Under the pieces are notes generated by a model. It saw nothing but the letters and a program-made list of their open reading frames with translations. It was not told the DNA's origin and did not search any database. A stretch of DNA of 64,000 bases. It comes from a virus. Shown here one piece after another: positions 58,860 to 64,000 of this stretch. The translations under genes and the position numbers were made by a program. Where the stretch lies: positions 22,957-86,956 of the IMG/VR virus record IMGVR_UViG_3300010938_000281; one strand, written 5' to 3'. Every line of letters starts with the position of its first letter. Within the stretch, counting starts at the first letter, position 1.

Positions 58860-59642
58860 ATGTTAAGGTTCGGTCGCGGAAACGCAAAACTGGACAAGTT
58901 AGAATCCGTAGTCGGCGGAAAAGTGTACACCTTTTCGCTACTTTCCGGGTTTACTTGCCCGTATGCGAAGGATTGTCTGTCTAAGGCAATTCGTATCGGT
59001 GGTAAGTCTACTATTGTTGACGGGCCGGATACTAAATTCCGTTGCTTCTCTGCAAGTGAGGAAGCTATGTATCCTAATGTGTACAATTCCAGGAATGACA
59101 ACCTATTACAACTGCAATCGTCAACCAACATGACAGAAACAATCGGCGAGTCTATTCCTGCGGATGCTAAGTGTATTCGTGTTCACGTCGGCGGCGACTT
59201 TTTCAATTCAACGTATTTCAATGCGTGGATGAATGTTGCTCGCATGTATAGTAATAAGCTTTTCTATGCTTATACTAAATCTCTACCGTTCTGGATTATG
59301 GGAAGGGATAAGGGTATTATTCCTGATAACTTTGTCTTGACGGCTAGTTATGGCGGTTATAATGATAGTATGATTGCTGAACATAACTTACGCCATGTTG
59401 TAGTTATTGCCGACGATGTTACCTGTAAGGCTATCATTAACAGCGGGAATTATGATATTGTTCCGGTCGGACAATTCAAGGGATATGAAATTGACCATGA
59501 CGACAGTCACGCGGCGTTACCTTCCCTGCGAGAAGATTCTTTTGCATTATTGATTCACGGAACCCAACCTAAAGGTACTGACGCTGCAAAAGCAAAGTCT
59601 ACACTTAAAGGCGTTGGCTCTTATGGTAAGGGGGCCAAATAG
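58860..59642 (+). CDS. GP88-like phage protein
   Basis: 260 residues with RBS GGGGAGGG. VYTFSLLSGFTCPYAKDCLS, a mid-protein IRVHVGGDFFNSTYFNAW and KLFYAYTKSLPFW match the pattern of the GP88 family known from actinobacteriophages, where the Cys and His residues suggest a metal or cluster site. Biochemical role is unknown. First gene of a three-gene unit ending at a terminator. Confidence 0.6.
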   Translation: MLRFGRGNAKLDKLESVVGGKVYTFSLLSGFTCPYAKDCLSKAIRIGGKSTIVDGPDTKFRCFSASEEAMYPNVYNSRNDNLLQLQSSTNMTETIGESIPADAKCIRVHVGGDFFNSTYFNAWMNVARMYSNKLFYAYTKSLPFWIMGRDKGIIPDNFVLTASYGGYNDSMIAEHNLRHVVVIADDVTCKAIINSGNYDIVPVGQFKGYEIDHDDSHAALPSLREDSFALLIHGTQPKGTDAAKAKSTLKGVGSYGKGAK

Positions 59643-59728
59643 TGGAAAAACATATATGGGCAATAGTGATAGTGGCAGCATTCATTATCGGGTTTATCTA
59701 TTATGAAGGAAACAATCGTGGAAAGTGA
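59642..59728 (+). CDS. Tiny membrane protein (GTG start)
   Basis: 28 residues from GTG 59642 overlapping the previous stop: HIWAIVIVAAFIIGFIYYEG is one transmembrane helix. Overlaps the next gene by 26 bases. Confidence 0.45.
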   Translation: MEKHIWAIVIVAAFIIGFIYYEGNNRGK

Positions 59729-59888
59729 AAATGTGTACAGTTACGGGGATATAGTTGCTCGTATGTGCGATGCAATTGAAACTCTGTCGGCTGAAGAATT
59801 GGAGGATGTAGCGAATGAAAAATTCGGGATGAATATCCGATATATTGGGGATTCGATGTTTGAGGAAATTCCCGATGAAACGGAATAA
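59703..59888 (+). CDS. Small acidic hypothetical protein
   Basis: 61 residues, MKETIVESENVYSYGDIVAR and on; helical and acidic (LSAEELEDVANEKFGM). Last plus-strand gene before the terminator. Confidence 0.55.
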   Translation: MKETIVESENVYSYGDIVARMCDAIETLSAEELEDVANEKFGMNIRYIGDSMFEEIPDETE

Positions 59889-59907
59889 CCTGTACAGATG
59901 ACAACCG

Positions 59908-59934
59908 CCCGGCCTAACCCGCCGGGTTTTTTAG
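59908..59934 (+). terminator. Rho-independent terminator
   Basis: CCCGGC-CTAACCC-GCCGGG followed by TTTTTT; ends the plus-strand early region. Confidence 0.9.
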
Positions 59935-59943
59935 TGTACCTGA

Positions 59944-60002
59944 TTTGTTACACTCGCTATCGTTCGATACTCGCACACCACGCTTACCCCTTGAAAAAGT
60001 TT
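59944..60002 (+). repeat. Two-block T element (T3)
   Basis: TTTGTTACACTC, 33 bases, CCTTGAAAAAGTTT. Same length and spacing as T4, 323 bases away. Confidence 0.7.
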
Positions 60003-60031
60003 AATCTTCTTCAAAGTAGCATCATACGCGA

Positions 60032-60118
60032 TTATAGTATGATGGCAACGGGCGCGCCACATTTTCTTATTGAAATACAATCTTCGTCACGACTGTAGCA
60101 TAGATACCAGAAGTACAT
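60032..60118 (-). CDS. Small cysteine-containing protein
   Basis: 28 residues from ATG 60118 with a strong RBS (GGAGGAATA), start overlapping the upstream stop: MYFWYLCYSRDEDCISIRKC. Function unknown. Confidence 0.4.
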   Translation of the reverse strand: MYFWYLCYSRDEDCISIRKCGAPVAIIL

Positions 60119-60249
60119 TATTCCTCCACAAACATCTCTGATAGTACGAGTACAGACGCGCCAAGGTTAATTCCTACAAGTAACCAGTGCCATTCATGAA
60201 CAACACCGTAACAAAACGAAGTGATATTCATACCACCAAATATAGCCAT
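60118..60249 (-). CDS. Small membrane protein
   Basis: 43 residues (MAIFGGMNITSFCYGVVHEW and on) with a hydrophobic helix WLLVGINLGASVLVLSEMF. RBS is weak (GAAAG). Coupled to the next small gene. Confidence 0.45.
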   Translation of the reverse strand: MAIFGGMNITSFCYGVVHEWHWLLVGINLGASVLVLSEMFVEE

Positions 60250-60266
60250 CAGCTTTCTTTCCACGG

Positions 60267-60325
60267 TTTGTTACACTCCATATGTTACGATAGCGCCCGC
60301 ACAGGCGTCCACCTTGAAAAAGTTT
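60267..60325 (+). repeat. Two-block T element (T4)
   Basis: TTTGTTACACTC, 33 bases, CCTTGAAAAAGTTT; the middle 33 bases are largely different from T3, so only the blocks are conserved. Confidence 0.7.
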
Positions 60326-60474
60326 TAGCGGTTCTGCTCTATGTGAGCGCAGGCTATACCACACAGGATACTATGCGGCAATATCCATAGGCCCGGAATT
60401 CCAAAGACCGCCGTAATTGTAACTGAACACATAATCGCAATAAATGCTACCGTCGCCATCAGGAAATACTTCAT
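60325..60474 (-). CDS. Small membrane protein
   Basis: 49 residues from ATG 60474 (RBS GGAG). MKYFLMATVAFIAIMCSVTI plus a second hydrophobic stretch (IPGLWILPHSILCGIACA) suggest two membrane helices or a signal plus anchor. Confidence 0.5.
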   Translation of the reverse strand: MKYFLMATVAFIAIMCSVTITAVFGIPGLWILPHSILCGIACAHIEQNR

Positions 60475-60586
60475 TTTTACTCCTGTGTTTTCATCTAGTG
60501 TTTTCTGATAAAATCGCCTATACATAGTTAAATATGTAGGGCCACTTATATGTACAAATCGCCCCTATTCTTAAGGAAACGTAATG

Positions 60587-60781
60587 TTACACCTCTACTT
60601 CGTCATCATAATCCAGCTTCTCATCCCAAGTTTCTTGGATTTTTCCTTCGCAGTAGTCGGCGATTTCTTCAAGTAGGTCAAGTTTTTCATCGAAGGTGAG
60701 AGAATTTTCGTGGAGCGTCTTAGAAATCTGTACAGCTATATCTCGCCCCAACTTCGCGCCCTTAAGAATAACATCTGACAT
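60587..60781 (-). CDS. Small acidic helical protein
   Basis: 64 residues with RBS AAGGAG. LTFDEKLDLLEEIADYCEGK and an acidic end (DYDDEVEV). Function unknown. Confidence 0.55.
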   Translation of the reverse strand: MSDVILKGAKLGRDIAVQISKTLHENSLTFDEKLDLLEEIADYCEGKIQETWDEKLDYDDEVEV

Positions 60782-60792
60782 ATTTTAACTCC

Positions 60793-60990
60793 TTAATTCA
60801 TAGAGGGTTTTGTCCAAGTATCAAAAGCAACGTTTAACTCGTTGCTAACCATCAAAAGTGAGTATTCTCCAGCCATAATGTTAATGGTAGTACTGAGTTC
60901 CGGCGGTAAAATAGAATAAATTGCGAGGAATTCGCTTGTAATTTCGTTTAGCCGCTCGTATAATGGATGAATCGGAGGGACGTTGTGCAT
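60793..60990 (-). CDS. Small hypothetical protein, start uncertain
   Basis: 65 residues if ATG 60990 is used, but that ATG directly touches the -10 box of its promoter, so transcription would begin a few bases inside. No later start has an RBS. Helical (LYERLNEITSEFLAIYSILP). Confidence 0.4.
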   Translation of the reverse strand: MHNVPPIHPLYERLNEITSEFLAIYSILPPELSTTINIMAGEYSLLMVSNELNVAFDTWTKPSMN

Positions 60991-61018
60991 ATTATATCAC
61001 ATTCTAGCCTGAAATCAA
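60991..61018 (-). promoter_or_regulatory. Sigma-70 promoter, minus strand
   Basis: TTGATT, 16-base spacer, TATAAT. From 61019 to 61191 I see nothing else. Confidence 0.65.
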
Positions 61019-61191
61019 GCAAAAAAGCCCTTAGAAACAAAGAAAAGAGACGAAAAGAGGATGTTTATAGGGATAGTTTGGGTGTTTATAGCTGATTTTG
61101 TGGATTTTGGTGAGTTATGTAGCCCAACCGCCTTAAATTGGAAGTTGAGGAAAATACCCTTAAACGACCAAACGTGCTAGCTTACTCTATA

Positions 61192-61428
61192 GGGAGAAAT
61201 TGTTCTCTAAGTTCTTTCTGGATATATACTCTACCTTCAATGGGATAACCTATACTATCACTTCTAACAAAATGTGTAACAGAATCAATAATATACAGAA
61301 TTTTGTCACTGACGAAGCTAAAGCTCTATATGGATTACTCTTGTTCTTTATGAGGATTCTTCTCAAGTAGTAAATCCATCGTTAATAACAACCAACTCAC
61401 CAACTTCATAGGTGCTTTTAACACTCAT
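61192..61428 (-). pseudogene. Decayed small gene
   Basis: ATG 61428 behind AAAGAG gives MSVKSTYEVGELVVINDGF then stops at codon 22. Another frame near the end reads DKILYIIDSVTHFVRSDSIG to ELREQFLPIE. Two or more frameshifts are needed to join them. Confidence 0.4.
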
Positions 61429-61636
61429 AACTACTCTTTCCATATAAAAGTAATTTGAATGATTGTAGTCCTAACGTAGTTTTAATACGATACTTAGGAT
61501 ACCAAACACATCCTATATCTAAAGAAATAACATTAGTATTAGAAGCAAATCTCTTATGATTCTCGTACTTATACTTCTCATCCGTAAGTAGATAAAATGT
61601 TATACATAGGGCGATTATGATAATACATTTACGCAT
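61418..61636 (-). CDS. Small membrane or secreted protein
   Basis: 72 residues from ATG 61636. RKCIIIIALCITFYLL is a hydrophobic N-terminal helix, possibly a signal or anchor, followed by a soluble part (SLDIGCVWYPKYRIKTTLGL). Start overlaps the upstream stop. Confidence 0.5.
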   Translation of the reverse strand: MRKCIIIIALCITFYLLTDEKYKYENHKRFASNTNVISLDIGCVWYPKYRIKTTLGLQSFKLLLYGKSSYEC

Positions 61637-61821
61637 CAATCACCAAGAATATCAAACGGGTCATCTAGCTTTGGTCCTATAGTCTCTCCTGGAAACCAAT
61701 ACCCTTTAAGGCAACAGTTTTGGTCAATGTGCGTATACTCTCCACCACAATCTAGACAAAAGCTCTGTCGTATTTTAAGTCGCTTTAACAACTCAAGTAG
61801 CACAGCGAACGGATTCGGCAT
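61636..61821 (-). CDS. Small Cys-containing protein
   Basis: 61 residues from ATG 61821 (AGG upstream). FCLDCGGEYTHIDQNCCLKG holds a CxxC and a CC that could bind zinc. Nine bases after the metallopeptidase gene. Function unknown. Confidence 0.5.
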   Translation of the reverse strand: MPNPFAVLLELLKRLKIRQSFCLDCGGEYTHIDQNCCLKGYWFPGETIGPKLDDPFDILGD

Positions 61822-61829
61822 TATCGAAC

Positions 61830-62294
61830 CTAATACGTTAATGGTTGACCAGTAGTACAACTAACAACATATCCAGAATATCCACAAATCTTACAACGAC
61901 GCTTAGGATACTTGGGCCGTCTAAAGAACTTAGCCTCAATACAACACTGACACTTAAAGATGTATGGAGCGTCGGGCAGATTCACCACATTAACAGCGCA
62001 AGATTTAGGAGTAGCACCAATACGCCTAGCTATAGACTTCCATAAATAACCATGACCAGCGCCACGCGGAGCGAGAGCGTGTGCAATCTCGTGAAGAATA
62101 GTATCTTCTAGTTTTTCTATAGGATTAAGGTCAACATATGAAAGCGAAAACTCTAAAAGTTGCTTGTTGTAATAACATCTACCTAAAGTCTTAACCATTC
62201 TATCGTTATACTGGTAGACCCAATGGTGAAGACCGTGAAGATTCATAAGTTCTCGAACACGACTACCAAATTGTTGACGATGGTTCACTATCAT
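61830..62294 (-). CDS. SprT-like zinc metallopeptidase
   Basis: 154 residues from ATG 62294; a longer frame would run through the promoter. LEDTILHEIAHALAPRGAGHG gives HExxH and the third His of SprT-family enzymes. The C-terminal zinc ribbon has FKCQCC and RRCKICGYSG. SprT/Spartan proteins cleave DNA-bound proteins; a phage version may clear DNA-protein crosslinks or attack a host factor. Strong own promoter. Confidence 0.8.
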   Translation of the reverse strand: MIVNHRQQFGSRVRELMNLHGLHHWVYQYNDRMVKTLGRCYYNKQLLEFSLSYVDLNPIEKLEDTILHEIAHALAPRGAGHGYLWKSIARRIGATPKSCAVNVVNLPDAPYIFKCQCCIEAKFFRRPKYPKRRCKICGYSGYVVSCTTGQPLTY

Positions 62295-62334
62295 GGTCCT
62301 ACTTCTCTTGTTTTTGTTTCCGTCGTATGGTACA

Positions 62335-62363
62335 ATTATAACCGAACGCGAAAGAAAAGTCAA
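62335..62363 (-). promoter_or_regulatory. Sigma-70 promoter, minus strand
   Basis: TTGACT, 17-base spacer, TATAAT; 41 bases before the SprT-like ATG. Confidence 0.85.
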
Positions 62364-62478
62364 GAGGGAACGCTAAATTTTGGATGGGTTTTGTTCAACG
62401 CCGATATAGGCGTAGCAGAAAAATTGCTTCTCGTCGTGAATTACTTGTATAGACGTAGCTTTATGTCCAAACGATAAA

Positions 62479-62694
62479 TTATCTCATAGGGTTTGATAAA
62501 TTACGAAAGTTAAATTCTTGAAATCCGGGAAGCAAACCAAGTTGTTCAATATTTATCTTGGTAAAATTAACAGGAACACCGCTATAATTAAATCCGGGTT
62601 GTTCCCACCATTTAGTATTGTTGCCCCAAAGAATAAAAGACCCTATAAAGGACGATATAGTAGCAAAAATTGTTTCTCGTCTATTAAGTTTCAT
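62479..62694 (-). CDS. Small hypothetical protein, membrane-anchored
   Basis: 71 residues with a strong RBS (AAGGAAGG). ETIFATISSFIGSFILWG is an N-terminal hydrophobic helix; the rest is Asn/Phe-rich. Overlaps the upstream gene by 11 bases. Confidence 0.5.
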   Translation of the reverse strand: MKLNRRETIFATISSFIGSFILWGNNTKWWEQPGFNYSGVPVNFTKINIEQLGLLPGFQEFNFRNLSNPMR

Positions 62695-62836
62695 TACTAA
62701 CCTTCCTTTGTAAAATCTTTAATAGGACCACAGCCTCTTTAAGTGGTAGATTTACTATTCTATCTCCTAACTCTTTAATTTCGTCATCTGGACAGAAAGA
62801 AGCTATTACTTTATCGTTTATACTGGGTGGCTCCAT
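62684..62836 (-). CDS. Small helical protein resembling the bL12 N-terminal domain
   Basis: 50 residues from ATG 62836 (RBS GGAGA). DEIKELGDRIVNLPLKEAV has the I-x-x-L-x-x-x-I-x-x-L-x-L-x-E-A pattern of the ribosomal bL12 dimerisation domain; the C-terminal factor-binding domain is absent. bL12-like genes are known in phages. Similarity is short, so tentative. Confidence 0.4.
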   Translation of the reverse strand: MEPPSINDKVIASFCPDDEIKELGDRIVNLPLKEAVVLLKILQRKVSNET

Positions 62837-62837
62837 A

Positions 62838-63038
62838 TCATTCTCCTATAGTTATAGATTTAGAAAGTTCTCCCAACATCACGAGTTTAGCATGTCCTGC
62901 ATGAATCAACCGATATGTGCGTAAAGCCTGTCTTAGAACCTGCATCCAATCTAGTTCTAATTCTACTGCTAAATCATTTATAGCTATAATTTCTTTCGGA
63001 GTCCAATCTCCAAATCTTATTGTATTTCTATTTAACAT
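62838..63038 (-). CDS. Small helical protein
   Basis: 66 residues. WTPKEIIAINDLAVELELDW and LRQALRTYRLIHAG look like a ribbon-helix-helix or other small DNA-binding fold. Function unknown. Confidence 0.5.
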   Translation of the reverse strand: MLNRNTIRFGDWTPKEIIAINDLAVELELDWMQVLRQALRTYRLIHAGHAKLVMLGELSKSITIGE

Positions 63039-63046
63039 CTAAATTC

Positions 63047-63241
63047 TTACTTATATGGTTTTCTAAGCCCATCTTGCATTTGTTTCCATATCTCATATTG
63101 GTTATTATAATCATCTTCGTATATTTCGGTAAACACTCTTACACCATCAATCCTATGAATACCACCAGAAAAAATATTAGGGTTATTTACATACTTAAAC
63201 TGTCTACATTCTATTGTATCGTATTGTGGATAATAATACAT
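63047..63241 (-). CDS. Outlying member of the micro-ORF family
   Basis: 64 residues, MYYYPQYDTIECRQFKYVNN, sharing MYYYP-x-x-D with the truncated copy at 49258. The remainder (GGIHRIDGVRVFTEIYEDDY) is intact, so this may show the full length of a member. Confidence 0.5.
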   Translation of the reverse strand: MYYYPQYDTIECRQFKYVNNPNIFSGGIHRIDGVRVFTEIYEDDYNNQYEIWKQMQDGLRKPYK

Positions 63242-63283
63242 TTGAAATCTTTGGTAATTTTTAATAACATTGTACTACTATAG

Positions 63284-63318
63284 AAAAATACCGCCCCATA
63301 TTTGGAATGAGACGGTAT
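63284..63318 (-). terminator. Minus-strand terminator
   Basis: On the minus strand ATACCG...CGGTAT with partial inner pairing, followed by TTTTTC; 37 bases after the 63355 gene. Confidence 0.7.
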
Positions 63319-63354
63319 CGTATGCTTCATCATATGTCAGAACTATAACATCCA

Positions 63355-63552
63355 TTAGACAGTAATACTATCAATACGGATGTCGTCGAACGTAGATTCA
63401 CGCTTCATAAAACGCTCCAATTCATTTGCAATTTTGATGTCAGCAAAAAGACAGCGGCGTTCTGGACGCTCATAACCTTGAGGTTTATTACCACGAACAG
63501 CATACATTGTCTTACCGGCATGTTTGAACATAACGTAATAAAAGGTTTTCAT
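63355..63552 (-). CDS. Small hypothetical protein
   Basis: 65 residues with RBS GGAG. MKTFYYVMFKHAGKTMYAVR and on, a basic alpha/beta protein. Function unknown. Confidence 0.55.
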   Translation of the reverse strand: MKTFYYVMFKHAGKTMYAVRGNKPQGYERPERRCLFADIKIANELERFMKRESTFDDIRIDSITV

Positions 63553-63734
63553 TTAATACTCCTAAGAAATCCCCAAAACAAAATGAAAAGTATAACCAAC
63601 CAGACAAGCGGACCAGAAATAGCTAGTAGAAAAGCCCCTTGACCTTTTGAATATTTCCAAGGACTAGAAGCAAAGTAATAAAAAGGAACGAATCCTAAAA
63701 TAGACCAAGCTATAATGATATCTAAAACATTCAT
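63549..63734 (-). CDS. Small membrane protein
   Basis: 61 residues with two hydrophobic helices (LDIIIAWSILGFVPFYYF and LVWLVILFILFWGFL). Overlaps both neighbours by 4 bases. Confidence 0.55.
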   Translation of the reverse strand: MNVLDIIIAWSILGFVPFYYFASSPWKYSKGQGAFLLAISGPLVWLVILFILFWGFLRSIK

Positions 63735-64000
63735 TTTGATACCTCAAAGTAGTAATTTTTATACTTCACCAAAATATCAGCGATTTGTTTGTGACTCTTA
63801 CGCTTATCGTCGTTTAAGATAGTGAGATTATATAGACGCTCGCCGTCCTTAGCTATAGCTTTATTTGGTTCGCCCATTGTATCAAAAAGTCCAAGCTTTC
63901 TTTTAATTTTAATACTTAAAATACCTTGCTTATAATCATATAGATGTCCACAAGCGTAAGATAAACTATGTGTGTTAGGAGCTAAAACTTCACAAGCCAC
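63731..64000 (-). CDS. Hypothetical protein, 5' end outside the window
   Basis: At least 89 codons, open to the window edge; the GTG at 64000 may be internal. Basic, with LFDTMGEPNKAIAKDGERLYN and a C-terminal helix. No family recognised. Confidence 0.5.
   Translation of the reverse strand: MACEVLAPNTHSLSYACGHLYDYKQGILSIKIKRKLGLFDTMGEPNKAIAKDGERLYNLTILNDDKRKSHKQIADILVKYKNYYFEVSK

Noticed and set aside
59898-60098. Plus-strand ORF of 66 codons after the early region
   Set aside because: It reads through the terminator and element T3, with no RBS.
49461-60325. Repeats as a CRISPR array
   Set aside because: Spacing is 0.5-3 kb, orientation varies and genes lie between copies.
61845-62045. Plus-strand ORF opposite the SprT-like gene
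   Set aside because: The minus strand holds HExxH and the zinc ribbon with its own promoter.

Overview
The window reads as about 64 kb from the genome of a large tailed double-stranded DNA phage. Most of it is a virion gene set in canonical order: large terminase, portal, prohead protease/scaffold, decoration protein, major capsid protein, head-tail connectors, tail tube, a 2447-residue tape measure, hub, fibre. No tail sheath was recognised, so a long non-contractile tail is the simplest reading. Nothing identifies the host. There are no tRNA genes, integrase or CRISPR array that I can see. Mobile DNA is represented by several homing-type endonucleases and one decayed LAGLIDADG gene.

Layout. 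(1) 1-6575, plus strand: two fucosyltransferases (GT11 cut by the window edge, GT10), a GDP-L-fucose synthase, a short glycosyltransferase-like protein, a Vsr-like endonuclease, two unknown proteins, small genes and an HNH-type endonuclease. (2) 44015 down to 6584, minus strand: the late block. It starts with a minimal sigma-70-like factor and a possible small terminase, then GDP-mannose 4,6-dehydratase and a ManC-type cupin, then packaging, head and tail genes, ending at a terminator buried in the converging endonuclease gene. Five late genes are preceded by a shared GTGTAtwAtA motif without a -35 box, a plausible target of the phage sigma factor. (3) 44086-49296, plus strand: a phosphoesterase, a MoxR-type AAA+ ATPase and a VWA/metallopeptidase-like partner, then a crowded array of tiny, partly decayed ORFs sharing an N-terminal Y-x-x-x-x-D-x-I-F pattern. 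(4) About 49.3-59.9 kb, plus strand: a visibly more GC-rich early-type region with small genes driven by about a dozen near-consensus sigma-70 promoters, a DUF932-like protein and a GP88-like protein. Between its transcription units sit two families of repeated intergenic elements and several candidate structured RNAs. (5) 60032-64000, minus strand: small AT-richer genes including a SprT-like metallopeptidase and a possible bL12 N-domain-like protein.

How the parts work together. The most striking system is a phage-encoded route from GDP-mannose to GDP-L-fucose and on to fucosylated glycan. It is split between the late operon (dehydratase and cupin, beside the terminase) and a separate glycosylation cluster (synthase and two fucosyltransferases). 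The second is the repeated-element architecture of the 49-60 kb region: at least eleven copies of a ~30-bp motif, often paired as inverted repeats, and four 59-60-bp two-block elements. These look like sites for a regulator or replication protein not identified here. All functions are inferred from sequence motifs read by eye; no database search was run.
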